Source: Bradyrhizobium canariense (GTDB taxonomy: Bacteria > Pseudomonadota > Alphaproteobacteria > Rhizobiales > Xanthobacteraceae). From it: a stretch of 64,000 bases of DNA. Positions 49,762-62,382 of this stretch are shown here, one piece after another (the stretch's first letter is position 1; the number at the start of each line of letters is the position of its first letter). Location of the stretch: assembly GCF_019402665.1 (NCBI RefSeq), contig NZ_VSST01000024.1:1-64000 (forward strand). The letters are read 5' to 3'. The notes beneath the pieces are model-generated. The model had not been told where the DNA came from, made no database searches, and worked only from the letters and a program-made list of their open reading frames with translations. A program made the translations under genes and the position numbers.

Positions 49762-49995
49762 CTACTTTTCCTCTTCCATCGTCACCGCGACATCCGCCTT
49801 GGCCGACAGCCGGACCTTGTTGCCCTCGATGTCCGCGACGAGGCCCTTGTCGATGAAGTGATGATGCCCCTTGTGGCTGCCCTCGCCGCTGTCCTTCTTG
49901 GTCAGCTTGATGCGATTGCCTTCGACCTTGTCAACGGTGCCGATATGGACGCCGTCGGCGCCGATGACTTCCATGTGTTCTGCGATGTTCTGCAT
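49762..49995 (-). CDS. DUF2171 family protein
   Basis: A 77-residue protein: IAEHMEVIGADGVHIGTVDK, then VEGNRIKLTKKDSGEGSHKG, HHHFIDKGLVADIEGNKVRL and a short acidic end. This is the DUF2171 pattern, a small PRC-barrel-like beta fold. The function is unknown; members are often stress-associated. ATG 49995 has AAGGAAC upstream; an extension to 50037 adds 14 residues before it. Confidence 0.85.
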   Translation of the reverse strand: MQNIAEHMEVIGADGVHIGTVDKVEGNRIKLTKKDSGEGSHKGHHHFIDKGLVADIEGNKVRLSAKADVAVTMEEEK

Positions 49996-50080
49996 GGTGG
50001 GTTCCTTGTTGGGCCCACCCCAACGCGCGAGGTGCACATTCGTTCTCTCACGAGAATGACGAAGCCGTGTGCCCCGCTGG

Positions 50081-50467
50081 TCAGATCAGCGGCGTCTGCG
50101 ACGAAGCATGGTGATTGACGATCTTCCAGTCGCCGTCCTCGCGCATGATGACCCAGCTCATCTTGACCGAGAAATCGGGGCGTTCGCCGGCGAGATTGAA
50201 CGAGATGGTTGCGGCCATATTGATGAGATCAGGAGCTGCCTGCGCCGCATACACCTCGGAGAAGACCGCGCTCGGCTTGCGCCAGCGCGGCAGGCCGTTG
50301 AAATAGTCTGCGACGCCATCCCTGCCCCGATAGAGCTTTGGGTTGGAGCCGAAGAAGAAGGCGTTCTTCGAATACAGAGACGAGAGTGCCGCGGCGTCGA
50401 GCGTTGCGAAGCCGGCGCGCCATTTGGCGATGATGGCGGAAACGATCGCGTCGGCTTCGTCGCTCAT
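50081..50467 (-). CDS. SnoaL-like/SgcJ-type NTF2-fold protein
   Basis: A 128-residue NTF2-like protein. N-terminal helix DAIVSAIIAKWRAGFATLDA, then LYSKNAFFFGSNPKLYRGRD, with a C-terminal VKMSWVIMREDGDWKIVNHH segment. The SgcJ/EcaC family has no common catalytic function; members bind small ligands or calmodulin-kinase-like partners. It starts 20 bp after the glnS stop and is likely co-transcribed with it. ATG 50467 is chosen; the open frame to 50653 lies inside glnS. Confidence 0.85.
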   Translation of the reverse strand: MSDEADAIVSAIIAKWRAGFATLDAAALSSLYSKNAFFFGSNPKLYRGRDGVADYFNGLPRWRKPSAVFSEVYAAQAAPDLINMAATISFNLAGERPDFSVKMSWVIMREDGDWKIVNHHASSQTPLI

Positions 50468-50486
50468 TGTGGTCTCGCAGCCCTTT

Positions 50487-52163
<1,677 letters not shown>

Positions 52164-52242
52164 TACGAAAATCCTGTAGGGAAATCAGCGGCCCTTCTGC
52201 CAAATTCGAGCCCCTAGGCCAAGCCCCATGCCCACCGTCCGG

Positions 52243-52830
52243 TCAAACTTCGGCGATTCTGGCACGCACGCGCTCGATGAAGGCAGCCCGGGATGCCAAG
52301 GTGGAGCGATCCATATCGTAGTGCGCCAAATAGAACGACCGAACGCCGGATCCACACATCGGTTTCAGTGCCCTAAGCAACACCTTGCGGCCGGGGTCTT
52401 GCATGACGATCCGGCTCAACCACCACGGTGAGCCGTAGCTCGTCACAACGCCGAACAGGCGGATGTTGGTCAGCAGCGGCTTGATGCGCCCACCCTTCAG
52501 ATCGTGGGCGAACGCCGTACCCGGCGCCCAGACCCGGTCGAAATAGCCCTTGAGCATGGCAGGCATCGAAAACCACCAATGCGGAAAGCAGAAGATAATG
52601 CCGTCGACGCGCCGTACGTGCTCGATGAGGCTCGCCACCGCGTCCTCTGCATAGGGGCCGTGATAGTAGCTGCGCCGCTCCGCCTCGGTCATCTCCGGGG
52701 AAAACCCCTCGCGGTAAAGGTCAGTCGCGATCACTTCGTGTCGAGTTTTCAGCGTCTCGACGATGGTATGGAACAGTGCATGGTTGTAACTGTCCGCGAG
52801 CGGATGGCTATGAACGACCTGGATTAGCAT
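52243..52830 (-). CDS. NAD(P)H-dependent flavodoxin-fold oxidoreductase (KefF/NQO-like)
   Basis: A 195-residue quinone-reductase-fold protein. The flavin phosphate loop is [20 protein letters not shown], and the isoalloxazine-contact segment is [20 protein letters not shown] followed by [10 protein letters not shown]. Members reduce quinones or, like KefF, activate potassium efflux; no Kef channel gene is adjacent. ATG 52830 with GGGAGA eight bases upstream is preferred over GTG 52836. It is divergent from gltX (67 bp). Confidence 0.88.
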   Translation of the reverse strand: MLIQVVHSHPLADSYNHALFHTIVETLKTRHEVIATDLYREGFSPEMTEAERRSYYHGPYAEDAVASLIEHVRRVDGIIFCFPHWWFSMPAMLKGYFDRVWAPGTAFAHDLKGGRIKPLLTNIRLFGVVTSYGSPWWLSRIVMQDPGRKVLLRALKPMCGSGVRSFYLAHYDMDRSTLASRAAFIERVRARIAEV

Positions 52831-52897
52831 TGGCACAATCTCCCGCGCCTATGATACACGGTCGCCAATCAGCCACCTCCCTTATCCCGCGCGGTCA

Positions 52898-54328
52898 ATG
52901 AACACCTCTCCCGTCGTCACCCGCTTTGCTCCCTCGCCGACCGGCTTCCTCCATATCGGGGGCGCGCGCACGGCCCTGTTCAACTGGCTCTATGCGAAGA
53001 AGCACGGCGGCAAGATGCTGCTCCGGATCGAGGATACCGACCGGGAGCGCTCCACCGAGGCGGCGATCGGCGCCATCCTCGACGGCCTGAAATGGCTGGA
53101 GCTCGGCTGGGATGGCGATGTCATCTACCAGTTCAGCCGCGCCGCCCGCCACCGCGAAGTCGCCGAGCAGCTGCTCGCCGAGGGCAAGGCCTATCGCTGC
53201 TACGCCACCGCCGAGGAGCTCACCGCGATGCGCGAGAAGGCGCGCGCAGAGGGGCGCACCCGCCTCTATGACGGCCTGTGGCGCGACCGCGATCCGGCGA
53301 CGGCCCCAACCGACGTGAAGCCCACCATCCGGCTCCGCGCGCCCCAGACCGGCGAAACCGTGATCGAAGACCAGGTCCAGGGTCGCGTGGTCTGGCAGAA
53401 CGAAAACCTCGACGATCTCGTCCTGCTGCGCGGCGATGGCAACCCGACCTACATGCTCGCAGTGGTGGTCGACGACCACGATATGGGCGTCACCCATGTC
53501 ATCCGCGGCGACGACCATTTGATCAACGCGGCCCGCCAAAAGCAGATCTACGACGCGATGGGCTGGACGCTGCCGAGCATGTCTCACATCCCTCTGATCC
53601 ATGGCCCGGACGGTTCGAAGCTCTCCAAGAGGCACGGCGCGCTCGGCGTCGATGCCTACCGCGCCATGGGATACCTCCCGGCCGCGCTCCGCAACTATCT
53701 CGTCCGGCTCGGCTGGAGCCATGGCGACCAGGAAATCTTCTCGACGGAGGAGATGATCGCAGCCTTCGACCTCACCAGCGTCGGCCGCGCAGCAGCGCGC
53801 TTCGATTTCGCCAAGCTGGAAAACCTCAACGGCCACTACATCCGCAATGCCGACGATCAATCACTCGTGAAGATGTTCGAGGACGTGCTCGACCACGTCG
53901 TGCCGAGCCGCGACGAGATTAAGGCCAAGTTAAACGACGCCACGCGCGCGCAGCTCCTGAAGGCCATGCCGGCCCTGAAGGAGCGCGCCAAGACGCTGAT
54001 CGAGCTGATCGACAGCGCCTATTTCATCTTCGCCGACCGGCCGCTGGAGCTTGATCCAAAGGCGGCAGCGCTGCTGACCCCTGAGAACCGCAAGCTGATC
54101 GGCCAGCTTCATTCCGCGCTGGAGAAAGTCGAGACGTGGAGCGCGGCCAATGCGGAAGCCGCCCTGCGCGCCTATGCCGAGGAAAATAGTCTCAAGCTCG
54201 GCGCGGTCGCCCAGCCGCTGCGGGCGGCGCTGACCGGACGGACGACGTCGCCCGGCATATTCGAGGTCTTGGACGTCCTGGGACGCCAGGAAAGCCTGGG
54301 CCGGCTTAAAGATCAGGCCAGGGACTAG
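52898..54328 (+). CDS. gltX: Glutamate--tRNA ligase
   Basis: A 476-residue synthetase. The HIGH motif is [20 protein letters not shown], the KMSKS motif [13 protein letters not shown], and [16 protein letters not shown] lies between. The C-terminal helical anticodon domain ends at a stop lying inside a 12-bp tandem repeat. It charges tRNA-Glu and supplies Glu-tRNA for haem synthesis. gltA follows after 182 bp. Confidence 0.96.
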   Translation: MNTSPVVTRFAPSPTGFLHIGGARTALFNWLYAKKHGGKMLLRIEDTDRERSTEAAIGAILDGLKWLELGWDGDVIYQFSRAARHREVAEQLLAEGKAYRCYATAEELTAMREKARAEGRTRLYDGLWRDRDPATAPTDVKPTIRLRAPQTGETVIEDQVQGRVVWQNENLDDLVLLRGDGNPTYMLAVVVDDHDMGVTHVIRGDDHLINAARQKQIYDAMGWTLPSMSHIPLIHGPDGSKLSKRHGALGVDAYRAMGYLPAALRNYLVRLGWSHGDQEIFSTEEMIAAFDLTSVGRAAARFDFAKLENLNGHYIRNADDQSLVKMFEDVLDHVVPSRDEIKAKLNDATRAQLLKAMPALKERAKTLIELIDSAYFIFADRPLELDPKAAALLTPENRKLIGQLHSALEKVETWSAANAEAALRAYAEENSLKLGAVAQPLRAALTGRTTSPGIFEVLDVLGRQESLGRLKDQARD

Positions 54329-54351
54329 GCCAAGGACCGGCCCAAGGACTA
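54316..54351. repeat. Three-copy 12-bp tandem repeat across the gltX stop codon
   Basis: Units GGCCAGGGACTA, GGCCAAGGACCG and GCCCAAGGACTA follow each other directly. The gltX TAG stop spans the junction of the first two units. Loss of that stop would add only eight residues before the same TAG in unit three. Confidence 0.7.
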
Positions 54352-54510
54352 GGCTACGACGTAAGTCGACCATGCGTGGCGCCATCTTGCAGCGCACACA
54401 GCAATAATATACCCATCTCAGCCGTACCTTCTGGAACATCCGGCCTGCCCCGCGATATCTCGTCGGGGCCTCCGGGTCCGGCCCGTTTCACCATACATCG
54501 GGGACCTCTG

Positions 54511-55815
<1,305 letters not shown>

Positions 55816-55841
55816 GGTCGAGCCCATCACGGCTTTCGAAG

Positions 55842-55875
55842 CGGCGCCATCTCCGGATGGCGCCGTTTTTGTTTT
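55842..55875 (+). terminator. Rho-independent terminator of gltA
   Basis: Perfect 10-bp arms (CGGCGCCATC and its complement) with a 4-nt loop are followed by a T-rich run (TTTTTGTTTT), 26 bp after the gltA stop. This is the clearest intrinsic terminator in the window. Confidence 0.92.
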
Positions 55876-55961
55876 GCGCCGACACAATCTTGCTGCCGCG
55901 CACAACAACAAGTCGGCGCAATGCGTCGGCGACCGCTTGACAGCCGAAATGCTCCGCGCGC

Positions 55962-55982
55962 ATTCTTACACTAAGTAAGAAT
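55962..55982. promoter_or_regulatory. Palindromic operator overlapping the ROK start codon
   Basis: The perfect arms ATTCTTAC and GTAAGAAT around 5 nt reach into the ATG at 55981. A TTGACA hexamer at 55937-55942 is a likely -35, placing the operator over or just after the -10. This suggests autorepression of the ROK gene and possibly the downstream transport operon. Confidence 0.65.
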
Positions 55983-57171
55983 GACGACAGGGATGGAAAT
56001 GCCGGAGCAGCCGAGAAGTCGGCGGCAGACGCGTGCTGCCATTTTGACTCATCTGCTTCAGTCAGGCGGGTCGTTTCGCCCGCCGCTGGCCAAGGCCGTG
56101 CGCCTGTCGGAAGCGAGCCTGTCGCGCATCCTGTTCGACCTGAAGGCCGAAGGCCTGATCGAAGAAGTCCGGCGCCCTGCCCCTTATGTCGGTGGCCCGA
56201 CCGGCCTCGTGTCGCTCGATGGGGCGGTGACGCTCGCGGCTTTCGAGCTGACCACCCAGCGGCTCAGCGTCGGCATCGGGGGCCTGTCGGGCGAACTGCA
56301 CGACATCGGGCATGTGCCGCTGCTGAAGACGCCGACCGCAGCGACGGTCGGCTGGGCGTTTCGCGAGGCCATGACATTGCTGCGCGACTGGACGCAGCGC
56401 CGGCGCATCTCCCTCGCGCAGATCGGCGTCTCCATTCCGGGCCTCGGCCGCTCGGGCACATCAAGCAATCCGATCATTCCCTGCGACATCGGGCGTATCA
56501 GCGAGATGTTCGGCGGGACGTTTGCCGGCGCGCCGGTCGAGTTCACCAATTCGGTGGTCGCGCACGCCATCTTTCACCGCTGCCGCACGGAGAATTATCC
56601 CTTCAGCGGCGCACATCTCTTCGTCTTCGTCGGCCAGGGCGTTGCGGGCACCTGGATGGATGATCCGGTCGAGGACGATGCCCTCCAGCCGGTCGAGCTC
56701 GGCCACATGGTGTTCGAAGCCGACGGACCAATTTGCCGCTGTGGTCATCATGGCTGCGTCGAGGCCTATACGTCGCTTCCGGCCCTGGCCGAGCTTCTGG
56801 GCGTCGCGGAAGCCGAGTTGCTTCAACTCGGTAGCGAATGGGTGACTGAGATACCGCTCTCGTCGCGCGTGCGGCAGGAATTGCGCCAGCGGCTGTTCCG
56901 GCTTGGACTTGCGATCGGCAACACGCTGAACGTGAAGCCATGCAAGGGCGTCGCGATCAGCGGCTGGCCGTCGCTTCTCGCCGACGACGATCGCAACGCG
57001 CTCGTCGCAGGAATCGACGCCTGCCTGTTGGGCGGCCGCAAGCACGCGCAAGTGTCGCTCGCTTTCGTACCGCCGTCGAATGGCAACGATCCGCGAGCGG
57101 CGCTGGCATTCGCGGCTTTCTGTCTCGCTTGCCGCGGCGGCATGCCGGCCGCATCGATCGAGGCCGCCTGA
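55981..57171 (+). CDS. ROK family transcriptional regulator
   Basis: A 396-residue repressor. An N-terminal winged helix (AAILTHLLQSGGSFRPPLAK, then RLSEASLSRILFDLKAEGLI) precedes a ROK domain at about 85-380. The ROK zinc motif reads CRCGHHGCVEAYTS. The kinase phosphate loop DxGxT is replaced by FELTTQR, so it is expected to sense rather than phosphorylate sugar. It heads the operon of binding protein, two permeases, ATPase and dehydrogenase, and probably represses it until the sugar arrives. An operator overlaps the start. Confidence 0.9.
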   Translation: MTTGMEMPEQPRSRRQTRAAILTHLLQSGGSFRPPLAKAVRLSEASLSRILFDLKAEGLIEEVRRPAPYVGGPTGLVSLDGAVTLAAFELTTQRLSVGIGGLSGELHDIGHVPLLKTPTAATVGWAFREAMTLLRDWTQRRRISLAQIGVSIPGLGRSGTSSNPIIPCDIGRISEMFGGTFAGAPVEFTNSVVAHAIFHRCRTENYPFSGAHLFVFVGQGVAGTWMDDPVEDDALQPVELGHMVFEADGPICRCGHHGCVEAYTSLPALAELLGVAEAELLQLGSEWVTEIPLSSRVRQELRQRLFRLGLAIGNTLNVKPCKGVAISGWPSLLADDDRNALVAGIDACLLGGRKHAQVSLAFVPPSNGNDPRAALAFAAFCLACRGGMPAASIEAA

Positions 57172-57228
57172 GATATCTGATGCCGCGCGGCTCTCGCGCG
57201 AAAGAGTTCACACCGGGAGGAACTTGCC

Positions 57229-58515
57229 ATGCCGATCACGACAACAAGGCGCCAACTGCTCGCCGGATCTGCCGCCGCGCTCGCGCTGCCGGCCTTTGCC
57301 CGCGCGCAAGGCGCGATCAAGCCGCGTCTGACTGCGATCTCGCAATGGTCCGCAGGCAGCGATGGGGCCGCCATCACGGCGCTCGGCAAGAAGTTCGAAG
57401 AGAAAGGCGGGGTTTGGCAGCACTCGCCCGTCCCCGGCTTCACCACCGAGATGATGAACAAGCTGCGTGCCCAGATCATGGCCGGCGACCCACCGGCCTG
57501 CTCGCAGCTCAAGGGCCCCGAGATCGCGGCCTGGTCGAAGATTGCCCCAACCGTCGATCTCGATGCCGTCGTCGCTGCCGCCGGCTACGAAAAGGTTGTC
57601 GCGCCTGACCTTGCAAAATTGCACAAACCGGGAGGCAAGTGGATTGCACTGCCGTTGCAGATCTACAGCACCAACATGCTGTTTCTTTCCAAACGCGCGA
57701 TGGACAAGGCCAAGGCTGACAAGGTCCCCGTCACATGGGCTGAGTTCAACGACCTCGCTGAGAAGATGAAAGCAGGCGGAGTCCCCTATCCCATCGCCAA
57801 CGGTGGCACCCGCCCGGACGACGGCCAGAAATTCGAGGCCGCTTTGGCAGGCATCAGTCCCGCCGCATACCGCGCAGCCATCATGAATCTCGACAAGAAG
57901 GCCCTGGAGGGCCCCGAGATAAAGGATGCCTTCGTACAGGTGCGCAAGATTGCCGACTGGATGGACCCCAACGTCGGCGCCCAGCACTTTTCGACCAACC
58001 TGAAGCGCTTTGTCGAGGGCGACATGGGCATGATGATCATGGGCGGGTGGGCGCAGGGCGTCTTGCGCAACGCCGGCTTCAAGTTCGAGGACTTCATGAT
58101 CGCTCCGGGCCCGAGCGACAACAGCAAGCCGGTCTTCCTGTTGAATGCCGACGCCTTCATATTCTGGCAGCGCAAGGAGGCCGATCTGCAGGCCGGCCAG
58201 ACGCTGATGGCCCAGCTCGTGATGGACCCAGCGATCCAGACCATGTATTCGCAGATCACGGGATCGATCCCCGTGCGCACCGATGTCGATCTGTCGGGCG
58301 AAGGCTGGTCGGACGGTCAACGGCGGACCGCGGCAGCCCTGAAAGACGCGATCGCCAGCAATCAGGCCGTCCTCAGTCTTGCGCACAACATGGCGCAGGA
58401 AAACGGGATGACCGCAGCGATGATCGACGTGATCACGGAGTACGTGAAGAACAAGACGATCAAGCCTGAGCAAGCGGCCATACGCCTCGCCGAGGCCGTC
58501 GAGAGCTCACGTTGA
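57229..58515 (+). CDS. ABC transporter sugar-binding protein
   Basis: A 428-residue periplasmic protein. The N-terminal Tat-like signal is TTTRRQLLAGSAAALALPAF (cleavage near ARA-Q). The type-1/UgpB-like binding fold includes MNKLRAQIMAGDPPACSQLK, GGKWIALPLQIYSTNMLFLS and GDMGMMIMGGWAQGVLRNAG. Relatives bind disaccharides, glucose/mannose or polyols. GGGAGGAAC precedes the ATG. The stop overlaps the first permease start. Confidence 0.92.
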   Translation: MPITTTRRQLLAGSAAALALPAFARAQGAIKPRLTAISQWSAGSDGAAITALGKKFEEKGGVWQHSPVPGFTTEMMNKLRAQIMAGDPPACSQLKGPEIAAWSKIAPTVDLDAVVAAAGYEKVVAPDLAKLHKPGGKWIALPLQIYSTNMLFLSKRAMDKAKADKVPVTWAEFNDLAEKMKAGGVPYPIANGGTRPDDGQKFEAALAGISPAAYRAAIMNLDKKALEGPEIKDAFVQVRKIADWMDPNVGAQHFSTNLKRFVEGDMGMMIMGGWAQGVLRNAGFKFEDFMIAPGPSDNSKPVFLLNADAFIFWQRKEADLQAGQTLMAQLVMDPAIQTMYSQITGSIPVRTDVDLSGEGWSDGQRRTAAALKDAIASNQAVLSLAHNMAQENGMTAAMIDVITEYVKNKTIKPEQAAIRLAEAVESSR

Positions 58516-59435
58516 CGATCGCCGTCTCGACAACACCGGGCCGGCCGGCGGCCTCTGACTGGGTACGCCGGCTGCCCGAATATTTGACGATCTGGGTGCC
58601 GCTGCTGATGTCCGCCGCGCACCTCATTGCGTTTACGCTGTGGACGATCTGGATATCGTTCACACCGTCCACTCTGGTCCCGGTCTCGGGCTGGGTCGGT
58701 TTGCGCAACTATTCTGCGGTTGCAGCATCGCGGAACTGGCAGATTGCCTTGGACAATCTGCTGCTGTTTGGCAGCGCCTTCGTGTTGCTGAGCCTGGCGT
58801 CCGGCCTCATCCTTGCGATCCTGCTCGACCAGCGTATTCGCGGCGAGAACCTGCTGCGGTCGATCTTCCTCTATCCTCTGGCGGTGTCATTCGTGGTCAC
58901 CGGCACGGTCTGGAGTTGGTTGCTCAATCCCGGCCTCGGGATCCAGAAGCTGGTTCGCGACCTAGGCTGGATCTCGTTCCGGTTCGACTGGCTGATCGAC
59001 CGCGACATGGCCATCTGGACCATTGTCATCGCCGCGATCTGGCAATCTTCCGGTTTTGCCATGGCGCTGTTCCTGGCCGGCCTCCGCTCCGTCGACGCCG
59101 ACCTGATCAAGGCCGCGCAAATCGACGGCGCCGGACCGATCCGAATGTACCGGCGCGTCATCCTGCCGACCCTTTGGCCGATCACCATCACCGTCATCGT
59201 CATCCAGCTGCAGTTCGCGATTTCGACCTTCGACCTCGTCCGCGCACTCACCAACGGCGGTCCCGGGATCGCCACCCAGCTGCCGGCCCTCGTCGTCTAC
59301 GACCTCATGTTCCAGCGCAGCCTGCTCGGACGGGGAGCGGCGGCGGCAGTGCTCATGTTGCTCATTCTTCTTGCGGTCTTGCTGCCCTATGCAGCGTGGC
59401 GTTACGTCCAGCGGCGGCGGGCGATCCATGCGTGA
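58512..59435 (+). CDS. Sugar ABC transporter permease 1 (MalF-like)
   Basis: A 307-residue inner-membrane permease with six hydrophobic segments. The EAA loop contacting the ATPase is LIKAAQIDGAGPIRMYRRVI at about 197-216. The TTG start at 58512 overlaps the binding-protein stop by 4 bp and has GAGAG upstream. The stop overlaps the second permease by 8 bp, so expression is tightly coupled. Confidence 0.92.
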   Translation: MTIAVSTTPGRPAASDWVRRLPEYLTIWVPLLMSAAHLIAFTLWTIWISFTPSTLVPVSGWVGLRNYSAVAASRNWQIALDNLLLFGSAFVLLSLASGLILAILLDQRIRGENLLRSIFLYPLAVSFVVTGTVWSWLLNPGLGIQKLVRDLGWISFRFDWLIDRDMAIWTIVIAAIWQSSGFAMALFLAGLRSVDADLIKAAQIDGAGPIRMYRRVILPTLWPITITVIVIQLQFAISTFDLVRALTNGGPGIATQLPALVVYDLMFQRSLLGRGAAAAVLMLLILLAVLLPYAAWRYVQRRRAIHA

Positions 59436-60285
59436 GCGAACCTTCGCGCCAGGCCGGATCCTGATCTATCTCGTCGTCTCGCTGGTCGCTGCGGCGTGGC
59501 TCGCGCCATTGGCCGTCGTCGTGCTGAACTCGCTCCGTAGCAACGAGGAGATCGCGCAGGCCTCGATGATCGGCTGGCCGAAACAATGGGCATGGAGCAA
59601 TTACGCCACCGCCTGGAGCGGTTTCTGCGTCGCCGAGACCTGCGCCGGCATCCGGCCGTACATGCTGAACTCCGCGCTGGTCACGATTCCCGCGACGATT
59701 TTCTCGACCCTGCTCGGTGCTGTCGCCGGTTACGCCATTTCGCTCTGGCGCTTTCGCGGCGATAGCTGGATCTACGGCATCGTGACTCTCGGCCTCTTCC
59801 TTCCCCAGCAGATGCGCCTGCTTCCCTGGACCATCGTGTTGCGCGATACGGGCCTGATGAACACACTCACGGGCCTGGTCGTGATCCACACGATCCAGGG
59901 ACTCTCCTTTACCGTCTTGTTCTGCCGAAACTACTACACTGCGATCCCGCCGGATTTGATAAGAGCTGCGCGCATCGATGGCGCAGGGTTCTTTCGTATT
60001 TTCTGGCGCATCATCCTGCCGCTCTCGCCGCCTATTCTGGTCGTCACCGTGATCTGGCAGTTCACGCATATCTGGAACGAGTTTCTCTACGGCGTGACAT
60101 TCACGACCGGTCAGCAGCAGCCGGTCACCGCCGCGCTGATCGCGCTATCCGCCGCGGTCGCCGACATTCCGCAGCATGGCGTGCAAAGCGCGGCGGTGAT
60201 GATCGCCGCCCTGCCGACCCTGCTGATCTATCTGATCGGCGGCAAGTATTTCGTGCGCGGCCTCACCGCCGGCGCCGTGAAATGA
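59428..60285 (+). CDS. Sugar ABC transporter permease 2 (MalG-like)
   Basis: A 285-residue permease with six membrane spans. The EAA motif is LIRAARIDGAGFFRIFWRII, and the C-terminus ends GGKYFVRGLTAGAVK, the standard MalG-type end. ATG 59428 overlaps the permease 1 gene; the extension to 59371 is rejected. It forms the channel with permease 1. Confidence 0.92.
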   Translation: MRERTFAPGRILIYLVVSLVAAAWLAPLAVVVLNSLRSNEEIAQASMIGWPKQWAWSNYATAWSGFCVAETCAGIRPYMLNSALVTIPATIFSTLLGAVAGYAISLWRFRGDSWIYGIVTLGLFLPQQMRLLPWTIVLRDTGLMNTLTGLVVIHTIQGLSFTVLFCRNYYTAIPPDLIRAARIDGAGFFRIFWRIILPLSPPILVVTVIWQFTHIWNEFLYGVTFTTGQQQPVTAALIALSAAVADIPQHGVQSAAVMIAALPTLLIYLIGGKYFVRGLTAGAVK

Positions 60286-60295
60286 TCGGATCGTC

Positions 60296-61405
60296 ATGGC
60301 AGCCCTAAGCATTCGCGCCCTGTCCAAGCGTTACGCCAATCTGGAGGTGCTGAAGGGCATCGATCTCGACATCGAGAGCGGTGAATTCACCGTGCTCGTC
60401 GGCCCATCCGGCTGCGGCAAGTCTACGCTGCTCAACATCATCGCCGGGCTCGACCTCCCGAGCTCAGGCACCGTGGAAATCGGCGGACGTGTCGTCAACG
60501 ACATTCCGCCGAAGGACCGCGACATCGCCATGGTGTTCCAGTCCTACGCGCTCTATCCGTCGATGACGGTGCGCCAGAACATCACCTTCGGCATGGAATG
60601 CCGCCACGTAGCGAAGGCGGAGCAGGAAAAGGCGCTGGCGAATGTGGCAAGGCTGCTCCAGATCGAGCCGCTACTCGGCCGCAAGCCGTCGCAGCTCTCC
60701 GGCGGCCAGCGCCAGCGTGTGGCGATGGGCCGGGCGCTGGTGCGCGATCCCCTGCTCTTCCTGTTCGACGAGCCGCTCTCCAACCTCGACGCCAAGCTGC
60801 GTGTCGAGATGCGAATGGAAATCAAGCGTCTGCACCAGCGCATCGGCGCCACCATCGTCTATGTCACCCACGACCAGATCGAGGCGATGACGATGGCGAC
60901 GCGCATCGCCGTGATGCATCGAGGCGTGGTGCAGCAGTTTGCCGATCCGGACACCGTGTATCGCTATCCCGCCAATCTGTTCGTGGCCCGTTTCATGGGT
61001 TCGCCGCCGATGAACACGATGCCGGCACGGCTGGAGGCTGACGCCAGCGGGCCGGTGGTCGTGATCGGCGCGGGACGGCCGGACGAGGTCCGCCTCCGCC
61101 TTGGCCAATATGATGCGGCGGCCCCCTTTGTCGGCCGAGACGTGGTGGTCGGGATCAGGCCGGAATGCATCGCCGAGGGCAGCCGCGTATTTTCCGCCGA
61201 TCCGCCCGTCGTCGTCAACGCGCCGGTGGAGATGGTCGAGCCGACGGGAGCCGAAACGATCGTGCTGCTGCGGCTTGGCGGCGAGCCTGCGCTGGCGCGC
61301 ATCACGCCGGATATCCGCCCCACACCGGGCGCCGCCGCCCCGTTCGCGCTCGACACCCGCCGCATCTGCCTGTTCGACCCCGAGACGGAGCGACTGATCG
61401 CATGA
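60296..61405 (+). CDS. Sugar ABC transporter ATP-binding protein (MalK/UgpC type)
   Basis: A 369-residue ATPase. Walker A is GPSGCGKSTLLNI, Q-loop VFQSYALYPSM, signature LSGGQRQRVAMGRAL, Walker B LLFLFDEPLSNLD, H-loop YVTHDQIEAMT. The C-terminal TOBE/OB domain (about 240-365) is present. It powers the two permeases. Its stop overlaps the SDR start (ATGA). Confidence 0.95.
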   Translation: MAALSIRALSKRYANLEVLKGIDLDIESGEFTVLVGPSGCGKSTLLNIIAGLDLPSSGTVEIGGRVVNDIPPKDRDIAMVFQSYALYPSMTVRQNITFGMECRHVAKAEQEKALANVARLLQIEPLLGRKPSQLSGGQRQRVAMGRALVRDPLLFLFDEPLSNLDAKLRVEMRMEIKRLHQRIGATIVYVTHDQIEAMTMATRIAVMHRGVVQQFADPDTVYRYPANLFVARFMGSPPMNTMPARLEADASGPVVVIGAGRPDEVRLRLGQYDAAAPFVGRDVVVGIRPECIAEGSRVFSADPPVVVNAPVEMVEPTGAETIVLLRLGGEPALARITPDIRPTPGAAAPFALDTRRICLFDPETERLIA

Positions 61406-62169
61406 CAAGAACGAGCTATGCCGGTCTTAGGGATCGCGTGGTGTTGATCACCGGTGGCGCCAGCGGCATCGGTGCCGCCTTCGTGCGGTCGTTCGCGGCG
61501 CAAGGGGCTCGTGTCGCGTTCCTGGATCTCGATGAGGCAGCCGGCCGGGCGCTGGTCGCGGATGTAAAGGCCGCGGCTGGGACCGCGCCCTTGTTCGTGC
61601 CGTGCGATCTGCTCGACATCGACGCCTTGCGCGACGCTATGGCGCAGGTTCAGGGATCGCTTGGCGATGCCGCGGTTCTCGTCAACAACGCCGCTAACGA
61701 TCAACGCCAGGTACTGGCCGAGGTAACCTCGGCCGAGTTCGACTGGATGATCGGCGTCAACCTCAAGCACGTCTTCTTTGCAGCGCAAGCGGTGGTGCCG
61801 CAGATGCAGGCGCGCGGCGGCGGTTCGATCATCAACATGTCGTCGATTGCCTGGATGCGCGGCGCGCCGGGGCTGCCGGTCTACGCCGCGGCGAAGGCCG
61901 CGATTGTCGGCTTCACCAACTCCCTGGCCCGGTCGCTCGGGCCCGACCGCATCCGCGTTAATGCGATAGCGCCGGGGATGGTGATCACGGAGCGTCAGCG
62001 CCGGCTGTGGTACCCGGACGACCAGGCGATCGCCGAGCTGCGCACGCGTCAGGCCATTCCCGACGCGGTGACGCCTGAGGACATCGCCAACATGGCGCTG
62101 TTCCTCGCCTCCGACGACAGCCAGCGCATCACGCGCCAATGTTTTCAGGTCGACGCTGGTCTCGGCTAG
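61402..62169 (+). CDS. Short-chain dehydrogenase/reductase (SDR)
   Basis: A 255-residue classical SDR. The cofactor loop is ITGGASGIGAAFVRSFAAQG, Asp of NAD preference in FLDLDEAAGR, NNAAN for the Asn, and the Ser-Tyr-Lys active site in SIINMSSIAW and VYAAAKAAIVGF. Acid at the end of the second strand favours NAD. It is coupled to the ATPase gene and likely oxidises the imported sugar or polyol (sorbitol, galactose or aldose type). Confidence 0.9.
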   Translation: MTRTSYAGLRDRVVLITGGASGIGAAFVRSFAAQGARVAFLDLDEAAGRALVADVKAAAGTAPLFVPCDLLDIDALRDAMAQVQGSLGDAAVLVNNAANDQRQVLAEVTSAEFDWMIGVNLKHVFFAAQAVVPQMQARGGGSIINMSSIAWMRGAPGLPVYAAAKAAIVGFTNSLARSLGPDRIRVNAIAPGMVITERQRRLWYPDDQAIAELRTRQAIPDAVTPEDIANMALFLASDDSQRITRQCFQVDAGLG

Positions 62170-62382
62170 AGCGTGTACTGACACACCCGAGCTCCCTCAT
62201 AGAGGTCCGCTCCGTATCCGATAGCAGTCGGGTTGGCGTATCTCACCTTGGGTCCGAGTTGGGCCACAGGAAGACTAATGCAAGACAACATGATGGCTTG
62301 AGCGGAAATCTGGCCTATACTCGCTAGAGCCGCCGAGTTGGCGACGTCGCGGCGGCCCCGGAAGGCTTTGCGCGTCAGGGAT

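Noticed and set aside
62170-62382. Promoter TATACT near 62320 for the MASE1 kinase
   Set aside because: No -35 hexamer at 16-18 bp spacing; the TTGAGC present is only 12 bp away.
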